Positions 1 through 6,796 of a stretch of 11,073 nucleotides of DNA are shown here, one piece after another. The stretch lies in NCBI GenBank assembly GCA_004524425.1, contig SDNN01000082.1:1-11073 (forward strand). The letters run 5' to 3'. Under the pieces are notes generated by a model that saw nothing but the letters and a program-made list of their open reading frames with translations, was not told the origin of the DNA and ran no database searches. This stretch comes from Promethearchaeota archaeon. Its GTDB lineage: Archaea > Asgardarchaeota > Lokiarchaeia > Sigynarchaeales > SOKP01. The stretch's first letter is position 1, and each line of letters starts with the position of its first letter. The translations under genes and the position numbers were made by a program.

Positions 1-270
1 AAGGAAAAATTTGGTGGAGAATTACCCAAAAATATCGCACAAGTCATGGTTGCCAGTGCCAGTCAACTGAAATACCACGCCACGATGCTGTCAAAGGATG
101 TATGCTATGAATGTGCCAACGTTATGGGGGGTCCTGGCCTTTGTGATAACACCTTAATGCATGATTACATGAATATTTCCCGAATCCAAGAAATCGTAGG
201 GGGAAGCCGCCAAATCCAGCAATATATAATGAGTATGGCCCTGAGAACGCTTTACAAAATGTCCGTATAA
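1..270 (+). CDS. Acyl-CoA dehydrogenase, C-terminal fragment (5' end outside window)
   Basis: The frame is open from base 1 to TAA at 268-270 and encodes the last 89 residues of an acyl-CoA dehydrogenase; the start lies off the left edge. It aligns without gaps to residues 346-433 of the paralogue at 529-1830, with about 74 of 88 positions identical. Seen: the C-terminal helical domain with NVMGGPGLCDNT, NISRIQEIVGGSRQIQQ and a final YIMSMALR helix, the part that normally contacts FAD and the partner subunit. Established: the family oxidises acyl-CoA at C2-C3 and passes electrons from FAD to ETF. The position of the MCAD catalytic Glu is Gly here (IVGGS), as in LCAD/IVD-type enzymes. A T-rich stretch follows the stop. 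Substrate unknown. Confidence 0.9.
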   Translation, partial: KEKFGGELPKNIAQVMVASASQLKYHATMLSKDVCYECANVMGGPGLCDNTLMHDYMNISRIQEIVGGSRQIQQYIMSMALRTLYKMSV

Positions 271-285
271 TTAATTAAATTACAA

Positions 286-307
286 TTTATTATTTTTTCT
301 TTATTAA
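286..307 (+). terminator. T-rich termination tract after the acyl-CoA dehydrogenase fragment
   Basis: A run of T with few interruptions (TTTATTATTTTTTCTTTATT) begins about 16 bases after the TAA at 268-270. Archaeal RNA polymerase terminates at T-rich non-template tracts without needing a hairpin, and I see no convincing stem here. Position and composition are the only evidence. Confidence 0.4.
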
Positions 308-480
308 TTCTTCATATTTCAATCAATTATAGAAATTCAGTCATATAAATACCATTAACTATTTTTTACGACTAGCATTTATCTTATTAAATCAGTCGAT
401 GGGCAATCTTGACTATAAGAAAATTTCCTGTTAATAGAAGAAGTGATGTTTAAAACGAGATTTAACTTTGAAATTTTAAA

Positions 481-518
481 ATTAAAATAAAAAACAAGAA
501 AGTATCTTTACTTTCTTG
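481..518 (-). terminator. Hairpin plus T-tract terminator of the minus-strand acyl-CoA dehydrogenase
   Basis: Bases 495-504 (CAAGAAAGTA) and 509-518 (TACTTTCTTG) form a perfect 10-bp stem with the 4-base loop TCTT. On the minus strand the stem begins about 10 bases after the stop codon at 529-531 and runs directly into TTTTTTATTTTAAT. That is the layout of a bacterial-type intrinsic terminator, although archaea generally need only the T-tract. The plus-strand flank has no T run, so the signal is oriented for the minus-strand gene. Confidence 0.7.
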
Positions 519-528
519 CAAAATAAGT

Positions 529-1818
529 TTAAATCATCTTAAACAATTGACGTAATGCCATGGACATGATATATTGTTGAATCTGTCTTGAACCGCCCAC
601 TATTTCTTGAATGCGTGAAATGTTCAAGTAATCATGCATGAGCGTGTTATCGCATAATCCCGCACCACCCATTACATTAGCACATTCATAACACACGTCC
701 TTGGTTAAAGCAGTAGCATGGTATTTGAATTGGGATGCAGACGCCACCAGTGCCTGTGAGATGTTTGCTGGAAGCTTGCCTCCGAATTTCTCCATTTTCT
801 CGTCAAAATTTTCACAAAATTTCAGGATGCCCCACGTTAAATTCGTGGTTTTAGACCACAGCTCTGTCAAAAGAAAGCCAACTCCTTGAAATTTTAAGAT
901 TTCTTGATTGAATTGCTTCCTCATGTTGGCATAAATGACCGCATGAGCCAGTGCTCCCCAGCACTCAGAAATGCCCATTGCTCCAATACCGATTCGCTCT
1001 GGCACTAAACCCTCAAACAGATGCTCGCGCCCTTTTCCTACAGGACCCAGAATGTATTCTTCTGGAACTTTACAATTTTCCAGGATTTCATGGCCAAGAT
1101 GAACCTTCGGTACCCATGGAATGAAAACTCTTTCACAATTCCATCCATCCCACGCCGTGTTTACCAAGAATTGGGCCATCGTGTTACCGTTATTTGCTTC
1201 AGTCGTGGCATAAACTACCGCCCATTTGGACTTGGGAGCGTTGGTGTTGTAAATCTTCTCTCCATTTAATAAGAAACTCCCGTCTGGTTGCTCGGTGCAG
1301 GTCGTAAGTTGGTGGACCGCGTCAGATCCCCGCTCTGGCTCAGTTATGCAAATACAGCCAGGAGCCTCACCAGTGGCTAAGTCTTTCAAGGCATCGAGTC
1401 TCACTGGTAAGTTTTCATGATGTTCATAGAGGGGGTTTATAGCTAAAACGGTTGCTCCTCCAGCCATGGCAAATTGAGGATCGAACATGTCCATTGCCAG
1501 ATTTCTTAAAAAATCTGGTACGGCTCCATAGGGATCATAATTCAAGTCAACCATGTCGAATTCATGAAATCGACTGATATAGCCTTCAGCTCCAAAATCA
1601 GGGATCCATGCATAAATGTCCTCGTCCGTTCTGTGGGTGATGTTGTTCTTCTTTTCGTATTTCATGCAGAACCTCTGAACTTTTCTGAAGAAACTGAATT
1701 GGTCTGGGCTTAACATGGATTGAAGACAATTATTCACAAAAGCATACCGGTTTTTTAAGCTGAGCTTGTCAAGGATCTCGTCATTGATGGCTTGAGCATA
1801 ATTAGACTTTTTTAACAT
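529..1818 (-). CDS. Acyl-CoA dehydrogenase (LCAD/IVD-like active site)
   Basis: FAD-dependent acyl-CoA dehydrogenase that should desaturate an acyl-CoA and pass electrons to ETF; substrate unknown. Counting from the GTG at 1828-1830 (433 codons), an N-terminal helical domain is followed by the middle beta domain with ITEPERGSD (162-170) and LLNGEKIYNTNAP (187-199), then the C-terminal helical domain with GLVPERIGIGAMG (274-286) and NVMGGAGLCDNT (385-396). The MCAD catalytic Glu position is Gly412 (IVGGS). Glu278 in VPER aligns with the alternative catalytic Glu of isovaleryl- and long-chain enzymes and is the likely base (inference). Start: GTGAT at 1826-1830 lies 7 bases before ATG 1816-1818 and looks like its ribosome-binding site, so I prefer ATG (429 aa) over GTG. 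The gene is visibly less AT-rich than its neighbours and lies tail to tail with a paralogue. Confidence 0.93.
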   Translation of the reverse strand: MLKKSNYAQAINDEILDKLSLKNRYAFVNNCLQSMLSPDQFSFFRKVQRFCMKYEKKNNITHRTDEDIYAWIPDFGAEGYISRFHEFDMVDLNYDPYGAVPDFLRNLAMDMFDPQFAMAGGATVLAINPLYEHHENLPVRLDALKDLATGEAPGCICITEPERGSDAVHQLTTCTEQPDGSFLLNGEKIYNTNAPKSKWAVVYATTEANNGNTMAQFLVNTAWDGWNCERVFIPWVPKVHLGHEILENCKVPEEYILGPVGKGREHLFEGLVPERIGIGAMGISECWGALAHAVIYANMRKQFNQEILKFQGVGFLLTELWSKTTNLTWGILKFCENFDEKMEKFGGKLPANISQALVASASQFKYHATALTKDVCYECANVMGGAGLCDNTLMHDYLNISRIQEIVGGSRQIQQYIMSMALRQLFKMI

Positions 1819-1979
1819 GTTCTTTATCACTTTATTTATTCTTATTTGTTATTTATTAGATAATAGTGTATAAATAAGAGAATATGATTTAGCTTTTTAA
1901 TTTTCTTAAGTAGAATTATCGGTGAAAATTTTAAATAATGACTTTTCGGTTAATCGATTCAAACATTTAATTACCAGAT

Positions 1980-2759
1980 TTACAAAATTAATTTTCGTAA
2001 TCGGGAAGAAAATTTTTTAGAAATTATCAAGGCGGTTTCAAAAGGACAATTATCCTTGAATTGTATCACTGAAATATATGAATCAATACCAGTTAAACTT
2101 AAGATGCCAAAACTTTCGAGGGTAATGAGTTCATTAATTTTATTATTTCCAATTAGAAATCGTGCTTCTAAAAGTTTTATGATCTCAGAAAGCACGTTTG
2201 GATCCAAGAAGGAAACGATAACTCTGCCTGTTTGCGTTAATAAAGCTGAAGCCAACACGAAGGAAGAAAAGGTATGTAATTCATTGATGACACTCAATAA
2301 ATCATTGCGAATCTCCTCTGAGACCAGTTTCTTGCTATTTTCCATTATACTCAATATATTATTTTCAAATTCAAAGAATTTAGAGATTTCGCCATCGAAA
2401 TCAGTTAAATAATTAACCTCGAACTTATTCATGAATTGTTTTTTAACCTCGCGCAATTGATTTCTCAGTTCAACCAGGTTATCTGTTCTGTCGGCAAATA
2501 TGGCAAACATTAGCTCTTCATTTCCTATTTTTTCTATTTCAAAGATGAATCTAAAAGGGCCGACTTCGATTTCCGATAGTTTTTCAGTCTTAAGCGTTTG
2601 CTTGACAAACGAGAAAATTGCGCTTAAAAAGCTGCTCGTGAGTTTTACATCAAAAATATCTTCATAAGATTTATGAAAGATTAGTTCTCCGGTCGTAGCT
2701 TTCATTATGAAGATGTTTTTTATCATGTTGGCTGATATTTCTTGATTATAAAATCTCAT
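1980..2759 (-). CDS. Longin-like plus roadblock-like domain protein
   Basis: No exact family is recognised, but the pattern fits small-GTPase accessory proteins common in Asgard archaea. Numbered from the TTG at 2765, residues 14-120 read like a longin fold: a strand with IKNIFIMKATTGELIF, a helix, then FRFIFEIEKIGNEELMFAIFAD and an amphipathic helix. A charged linker helix follows (about 125-165). Residues 165-260 look like a roadblock/LC7 domain, with LLTQTGRVIVSFLD, a helix, then GILSLTGIDSYISVIQF and a final helix. There is no signal peptide or membrane segment. Established: longin and roadblock folds bind Ras-superfamily GTPases and endomembrane components in eukaryotes. Inferred: it partners the GTPases encoded at 6165-7761. 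The ATG at 2757-2759 is chosen over TTG 2765; an internal ATG at residue 14 would start exactly at the longin strand and is also possible. Confidence 0.65.
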   Translation of the reverse strand: MRFYNQEISANMIKNIFIMKATTGELIFHKSYEDIFDVKLTSSFLSAIFSFVKQTLKTEKLSEIEVGPFRFIFEIEKIGNEELMFAIFADRTDNLVELRNQLREVKKQFMNKFEVNYLTDFDGEISKFFEFENNILSIMENSKKLVSEEIRNDLLSVINELHTFSSFVLASALLTQTGRVIVSFLDPNVLSEIIKLLEARFLIGNNKINELITLESFGILSLTGIDSYISVIQFKDNCPFETALIISKKFSSRLRKLIL

Positions 2760-2884
2760 GCTCAACTTGACTTGTGATCTTTTCGTACTTAATGGTCAAT
2801 ACTGGTTACAAAGTCAATTAACATGATCTTTTTTTTCTACTTAGTTTAATAATGCTTTTGATTTAAAAATCTGTTCTAAAATGA

Positions 2885-2893
2885 TTTTTATAT
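2885..2893 (+). promoter_or_regulatory. TATA-like element ahead of the small ORF
   Basis: TTTTTATAT lies about 25 bases upstream of the ATG at 2913. In archaea, transcription starts about 25 bases after the TATA box, so this would give a leaderless mRNA. The region is AT-rich, so a chance match is quite possible. Confidence 0.3.
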
Positions 2894-2912
2894 CCGACTT
2901 GGGCAGAAACAA

Positions 2913-3050
2913 ATGGAAGTTCAATCAATGAAAGAACCAAGATTGATCAACGCATATTATTTCAAAAACGGAAGCGAGCGTTCTGATGATATAATTTTTA
3001 GATATAATAAAAATCATGAAGGAGATGCAGTATTTACGGAAAATAAATAA
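2913..3050 (+). CDS. Possible small protein, 45 aa, unknown
   Basis: An ATG at 2913 opens 45 codons ending in TAA at 3048-3050. The product begins MEVQSMKEPRLINAYYF and ends in GDAVFTENK. It is hydrophilic and mixed in composition, with no membrane segment, Cys pairs or recognisable motif. It is the only protein-like frame I found between the longin-like gene and spt5. A TATA-like element about 25 bases upstream of the ATG would make it leaderless, and no ribosome-binding site is seen. It ends about 20 bases before the spt5 stop on the other strand. It could be a real small protein, a remnant of a longer gene, or chance. Confidence 0.35.
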   Translation: MEVQSMKEPRLINAYYFKNGSERSDDIIFRYNKNHEGDAVFTENK

Positions 3051-3070
3051 ATAAAATTCGAGAGAATCAG

Positions 3071-3829
3071 TTAGAATCCGTCAAACTTGGCCCACTCGTC
3101 GTCCTCCTCATCCTCTTCATATTCCTCGAACTCCTCGAATTCCGTGCGCTCTACTTCTTCAGTGTATTCTTCATCTAGTTCTGTTTCAAGCTCATCGTCA
3201 AAGCTTATCATTTTTTCCAGATCTGTAGTGGCAGTTTCAGCGGCAGTAATTGTGATGGGTGCAACTTCTTCTTCTTCTCTCCTTTTCTTCTCCACTAATT
3301 TAAGATAATCCCCGTGAATTTTAATGGTGATTGGAGTTTCTTCTTGTAATAATCGAACTACTACTTCTTCACTGCTGGAAGTATCATGCGGCATTCTCAT
3401 GACGAGTGCTCGAGAACCTTCAAACACGCCTGATATGATTTCAACGGTATCTCCTTCTTCGAGAAATTCCGTCACGGAACGAGGCACGAGAACGTGTTTT
3501 ATTTCTTCTAATCGAATTTGCCCGACAATTCTTCCTTTTATGTGGGGTATGCCTTGAATGGCAACTTGTACGTCTCTTTTTTGTGCTGCTTCAATAAAAA
3601 TGTAGCCTGGAAGTAAGGGACTGACTAACATCGCCTTGATATCCGGAATGGTGTCCAGGATCCGGAATCTATAAAATATTTGCTTTAATATATTACTCTC
3701 TTGATTGATGGTTGTTCTAACGGCAAATAACGTGGTGATGTCTTCTAAATCTTCTGTTAAATCACTGTCTATAACATCTTCTATATCTTCACCTTGAGTT
3801 TCTTCCATTTTTCCTTCTTGATCAGCCAT
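3071..3829 (-). CDS. spt5: Transcription elongation factor Spt5 (NusG family) with long acidic tail
   Basis: Spt5/NusG binds the clamp of RNA polymerase and increases processivity. Seen in 252 residues: an acidic N-terminus (about 1-30), the NGN domain (about 31-118) with LFAVRTTINQESNI and SPLLPGYIFIEA, and a KOW domain (about 122-180) with EEGDTVEIISGVFEGSRALV. After residue 183 comes an extension that most archaeal Spt5 lack. Positions 211-252 have 25 acidic and only 2 basic residues and end in the aromatic tip DDEWAKFDGF. Typical archaeal Spt5 is about 150 residues, so roughly 70 residues are added at the C-terminus. Start: ATG with GTGA 6 bases upstream. A TATA-like element at 3889-3900 suggests its own promoter although aIF1A lies 144 bp upstream. 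A T-rich stretch follows the gene on the minus strand. Confidence 0.93.
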   Translation of the reverse strand: MADQEGKMEETQGEDIEDVIDSDLTEDLEDITTLFAVRTTINQESNILKQIFYRFRILDTIPDIKAMLVSPLLPGYIFIEAAQKRDVQVAIQGIPHIKGRIVGQIRLEEIKHVLVPRSVTEFLEEGDTVEIISGVFEGSRALVMRMPHDTSSSEEVVVRLLQEETPITIKIHGDYLKLVEKKRREEEEVAPITITAAETATTDLEKMISFDDELETELDEEYTEEVERTEFEEFEEYEEDEEDDEWAKFDGF

Positions 3830-3888
3830 TTAGCTTCACTTTTCCTTATTTAATTTAGGCTTAATTTGTAATTTCTTAGAAAAAATTA

Positions 3889-3900
3889 GTATATATTAAA
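3889..3900 (-). promoter_or_regulatory. TATA-like promoter element of spt5
   Basis: Read on the minus strand the element is TTTAATATATAC, preceded by a purine-rich stretch that could serve as a BRE. It predicts a start near 3865-3870 and a leader of about 40 bases carrying the GTGA ribosome-binding site. It sits in the 144-bp gap after aIF1A, consistent with independent expression of spt5. Confidence 0.4.
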
Positions 3901-3973
3901 TTAAGTCTTTCTAAATTATAAAATTTTGCTTTTCCTTAAACGAAAAAAAGTCTTCTCTTATAATAAAAATCGA

Positions 3974-4354
3974 TTAAACTGGAATGTTATCTATGTCTAA
4001 AATGGAAGGAATTTTATTATTTCGTTTCAACCAAGAGATTTCGCTCTTCATGTATCTCCAAGTAATTTCGCATTTTCCTTTATCTTCTGTTTCTGTTTCC
4101 CAATCCCAAGGATTAATTATTACTAAATCGCCTTGCCTGATCCAGACTCGTTTTTTTATTTTTCCTCTGATTCTTCCGATATAATGCTTGCTATCTTCCG
4201 CAAAAATTTCCATTCGGTCATTGCCTAATATGGATACCACTCTTCCCATGATTTCTCCCATTCTCCTATTCGGCATTTTGATTCGTGAAGGAACGATTTC
4301 CTCATCTTGCGACCTTCTTGACTTTTTACTTTGTTTTTTCTTCTTTTTAGCCAT
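3974..4354 (-). CDS. eif1A: Translation initiation factor aIF1A
   Basis: Homologue of eukaryotic eIF1A and bacterial IF1, which binds the A site of the small ribosomal subunit during initiation. The 126 residues begin with a strongly basic tail (MAKKKKKQSKKSRR). An S1-like OB fold follows at about 33-100, with GRVVSILGNDRMEIFAEDSK, the characteristic IRGKIKKRVWIRQGDLVI and the NPWDWE segment. After it come the helix and motif seen in archaeal and eukaryotic members (EITWRYMKSEISWLKRN) and a short C-terminal tail, ILDIDNIPV. Archaeal family members are about 100-115 residues, so this one is slightly long at both ends. The ATG at 4352-4354 has only a weak ribosome-binding site. It follows the cupin gene by 38 bases on the same strand, so the two may share a transcript. 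Confidence 0.95.
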   Translation of the reverse strand: MAKKKKKQSKKSRRSQDEEIVPSRIKMPNRRMGEIMGRVVSILGNDRMEIFAEDSKHYIGRIRGKIKKRVWIRQGDLVIINPWDWETETEDKGKCEITWRYMKSEISWLKRNNKIPSILDIDNIPV

Positions 4355-4392
4355 GATTATTTACTCAAATTTAAACTTAATTTTATATTTTA

Positions 4393-4743
4393 TCATTCGA
4401 TTTTATCATCTGGTTTATACTCGCCTTTAATAAACACTATTTTAATCGGTTTATTGGAGTCATTTCTGATATTATGCATTTCTTTTGGCTCACACAAGAA
4501 CACGCTCCCTTGGGGTGCGGGATATTCTTTATCATCAATGATCATGACCCCATCTCCCTCAATGAAAAAAAAAGTTTCATCTATTTCATTATGTCCGTGA
4601 GGCTTAGATCCCATCAATTCTCCTGATTTCAAGCGAATCAAACCCCAATCTATGCTAGGGCCGCGCATCAAGTATTTCACTCCCGATTGGCCACCTCTAT
4701 ACTCAAAATCATTCTCATGAACTTTTTTAATGAATATCACCAT
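4393..4743 (-). CDS. Small cupin-domain protein (metal-binding type)
   Basis: A single-domain cupin of 116 residues. Motif 1 is present as GSKPHGHNEIDETFFFIEG with His49, His51 and Glu56, and motif 2 supplies His90 in QGSVFLCEPKEMHNI. Together these are the usual 3-His-1-Glu metal ligands. Established: such stand-alone cupins include isomerases, dioxygenases and sugar- or small-molecule-binding proteins, so the fold does not identify a substrate. It has no signal peptide and is likely cytosolic. It lies upstream of aIF1A on the same strand and diverges from the alcohol-dehydrogenase homologue. Start: ATG at 4741-4743 with no clear ribosome-binding site. Confidence 0.85.
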   Translation of the reverse strand: MVIFIKKVHENDFEYRGGQSGVKYLMRGPSIDWGLIRLKSGELMGSKPHGHNEIDETFFFIEGDGVMIIDDKEYPAPQGSVFLCEPKEMHNIRNDSNKPIKIVFIKGEYKPDDKIE

Positions 4744-4853
4744 TAATACATAATTTCATAATAAAAAACTGCTAAATAAAATTAACAACCTTATTCTAAA
4801 AAAAATTATTGTTTTGTGTTTTTAATTATAACAAGACTTGATTTAATTAGACA

Positions 4854-4861
4854 TTTAAAAG
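4854..4861 (+). promoter_or_regulatory. TATA-like element of the Fe-ADH gene
   Basis: TTTAAAAG lies about 60 bases upstream of the ATG at 4916 in the divergent gap with the cupin gene and predicts a start near 4880-4886. Other AT-rich hexamers nearby are nearly as good. Confidence 0.3.
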
Positions 4862-4915
4862 AAATAGAATATATTACTTCAATAATAGACTAGATGAAAA
4901 TGGATTTGAATTGCC

Positions 4916-6103
4916 ATGGATTTAAATTTCAAATTTGCAAGCATTCCACATGTAATTTTTGGTGCCGGTAAATTAAAGGAATTATATGAAATCATCCCAA
5001 ATTTTGGAAATAACGCGCTCCTCGTTGTAGGTGGAAGCTCGCTTAAGCAATCAGGAAAATTGGATGAGATTACTTCAGTCATGCAAGACAAGTCAATTAA
5101 TTACTCCATCATTTCTATTGATCACGAACCTTCTCCAGCAATTATAGACCAATATGCTGGGGATTATAGGAATAAAAACATTGGTGTGGTTATTGGCATC
5201 GGAGGAGGCAGCGTGACTGATGCGGGAAAAGCTATTTCAGCAATGATTCCTAAAACGGATTCAATAGAAAATTATCTTGAAGGAGTAGGTACGAAACAGC
5301 ATGATGGAGAGAAGATACCGTACATTGCCATTCCAACGACCTCTGGAACGGGAAGCGAAGCTACAAAAAATGCAGTCATTTCAAAAATTGGTCCGGATGG
5401 TTTTAAAAAATCACTGCGCCACGATAATCTGATACCAAATTACGCTATTATTGATCCCGAACTCATGCTATCATGTCCGCCTTCTATTTCCTCTGCTTGT
5501 GGGATGGATGCTTTCACGCAATTATTAGAAGCATACGTGTCAAATAACGCGAGTCCGATGACAGATGCATTAGCTTATAGTGGAATGAAACACATGAGCA
5601 GAAGCCTCATTAAAGCCTGTACAACAGGAGCATCAGACGTCAAGGTAAGAGCAGATGTCGCATACGGATCTCTAATGTCTGGAATTACCTTAGCAAATGC
5701 AGGTTTGGGGATAGTTCATGGTTTAGCCTCTCCAGTCGGAGGTTTCTTCGACATACCACATGGGGTAGTATGTGGAACGCTTTTAGCAGAAGCGACCAAG
5801 ATGAATATCAAAAAACTTCAGGAATCAGGTTCATCAGGAGAAATGGGGTTGAAAAAACATGCGAAAATAGGTGCATTGTTAAAAGGAAAAGAACATGTGG
5901 AGCCTGATGAAGTGGATCATTATTGTAAAGTTTTAATTAATACTTTAGATGAATGGACGGAAAAATTAAAAATAAATAGATTAGGTAGCTACTCTATTCG
6001 TCATGATGATGTTGATAAAATTGTGGACAGTGCAAGTTTAAAAAATAATCCAGTAAATTTGTCCAAAGAGGAAATAAGGTCAATAATATTAAATAGAATA
6101 TGA
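4916..6103 (+). CDS. Iron-containing alcohol dehydrogenase family protein with altered metal site
   Basis: Full-length (395 aa) group III, iron-type alcohol dehydrogenase homologue; the family reduces or oxidises alcohols/aldehydes with NAD(P) and a divalent metal. The N-terminal nucleotide domain has GIGGGSVTDAGKAIS (94-108) and IPTTSGTGSEAT (139-150). In the helical metal domain, Asp198 in GMDAF is kept, but the usual next ligand His is Gln202 (GMDAFTQLLEAYVS). His268 (IVHGL) and His282 (IPHG) are kept, while the nicotinamide-side His of the HxxxH motif is Ser272. So one of four metal ligands and one active-site His differ from FucO-type enzymes. The consistent DAFTQLLEAY and HGLASPVGG pattern suggests a subfamily rather than decay. 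Activity and substrate cannot be assigned. It is monocistronic, converging on the GTPase at 6165. ATG 4916 is the only in-frame start before the first conserved strand. Confidence 0.92.
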   Translation: MDLNFKFASIPHVIFGAGKLKELYEIIPNFGNNALLVVGGSSLKQSGKLDEITSVMQDKSINYSIISIDHEPSPAIIDQYAGDYRNKNIGVVIGIGGGSVTDAGKAISAMIPKTDSIENYLEGVGTKQHDGEKIPYIAIPTTSGTGSEATKNAVISKIGPDGFKKSLRHDNLIPNYAIIDPELMLSCPPSISSACGMDAFTQLLEAYVSNNASPMTDALAYSGMKHMSRSLIKACTTGASDVKVRADVAYGSLMSGITLANAGLGIVHGLASPVGGFFDIPHGVVCGTLLAEATKMNIKKLQESGSSGEMGLKKHAKIGALLKGKEHVEPDEVDHYCKVLINTLDEWTEKLKINRLGSYSIRHDDVDKIVDSASLKNNPVNLSKEEIRSIILNRI

Positions 6104-6164
6104 CAAATTATGAAAAAATATGCTTCATTTCAAATCATTTATCTAGGCTTTAAGGATTAAAAAT

Positions 6165-6686
6165 TTACTTTAAAATCCTTCTTAAAATCTCGCGTGTGAT
6201 GCATTCGAATGAAAATTTAACGTTTTCTCCTGTTTTTGAGGATATTTCTAAATATTCAAATAAGTTGAAATAATCTTGGATCTCCGCTATATAATCCTTT
6301 TCAATACAAATTTCATCAACCAAGTCAAGTTTCGTGCCAAGAAATAAAATTGGTAAATTAGGATCCTGTTTTCTACAAATGTTGACCCATTGTTCTATGT
6401 TATCCAATGTCATGGGTCGGGTTAAATCAAACATCAAAAGTGCGCCTCTCGCCCCTATTACATAACTTTCAAGTAGAAATCTGAATCGATCCTGCCCGCC
6501 GAAATCCCATAATTGGAGCATCACGGGTTGCCCATCAATATCTAGCTCCTTTAAAAAGAATTCAACTCCTATAGTCATTTTAGTCTCCGATGAGAACTTT
6601 CCCTCGACATAACGATGCAACAAAGTAGTTTTGCCAACTCCACCTTCTCCGGCGGTTAAGACTTTTAGAACAATGGGTTTACTCAT
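6165..6686 (-). CDS. Rab/Ras-like small GTPase (copy 1)
   Basis: GTP-binding switch protein of 173 residues, essentially one G domain. Motifs: G1 GEGGVGKTT (13-21), G2 Thr38 in MTIGVEFF, G3 WDFGGQDRF (60-68), G4 GTKLD (117-121), G5 SSKTG (149-153). The overall look is Rab/Ras, yet G3 reads DFGGQ as in Arf- or Rag-like proteins and G4 reads TKLD as in Rho. The protein ends in REILRRILK with no Cys, so no prenylation site, and has no N-terminal myristoylation Gly. About 70% identical (121/173) to the GTPase at 7240-7761. Asgard archaea carry many such GTPases. A TATA-like TTTTAAAA near 6722-6729 on the minus strand suggests its own promoter. Partner unknown; the longin/roadblock-like protein in this window is a candidate by inference. 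Confidence 0.93.
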   Translation of the reverse strand: MSKPIVLKVLTAGEGGVGKTTLLHRYVEGKFSSETKMTIGVEFFLKELDIDGQPVMLQLWDFGGQDRFRFLLESYVIGARGALLMFDLTRPMTLDNIEQWVNICRKQDPNLPILFLGTKLDLVDEICIEKDYIAEIQDYFNLFEYLEISSKTGENVKFSFECITREILRRILK

Positions 6687-6796
6687 CGTTTAAAACACTT
6701 TATTTGTAATGCTTAGATTGCTTTTAAAATGACCTTTAATTATTTTTTTCTAATTTCCAATATCTTATTTATAGAATAAATAATATTTAATATGTT

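Larger units (their letters stand above)
271..528. other. Convergent intergenic region, no gene seen
   Basis: These 258 bases separate two acyl-CoA dehydrogenase genes that face each other tail to tail. I see no open frame of protein-like composition, tRNA or repeat array. It holds a T-rich tract near the left gene and a strong stem-loop near the right gene; the rest is featureless AT-rich sequence. Confidence 0.5.

Noticed and set aside
1021..1269. Plus-strand open frame inside the acyl-CoA dehydrogenase gene
   Set aside because: The opposite strand encodes conserved dehydrogenase motifs over the whole stretch; the frame has no recognisable domain.
3087..3308. A serine-rich open frame on the plus strand opposite the Spt5 tail
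   Set aside because: It is the antisense image of the Glu/Asp-rich codons (GAA/GAG read as TTC/CTC and, in the shifted frame, TCT/TCC), with no ribosome-binding site or domain.
4331..4600. Overlapping plus-strand hydrophobic frames across aIF1A and the small cupin
   Set aside because: Shadows of minus-strand genes with clear family motifs; the hydrophobicity comes from complementing Lys/Glu-rich codons.
4879..5091. Minus-strand open frame over the start of the Fe-ADH gene
   Set aside because: It overlaps the conserved N-terminal nucleotide-binding domain on the other strand and has no family features.
6152..6180. AAGGATT and AATCCTT inverted repeat between the convergent Fe-ADH and GTPase genes
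   Set aside because: Seven pairs with a 15-base loop that includes the GTPase stop codon, and no T-tract in the right place; likely chance.
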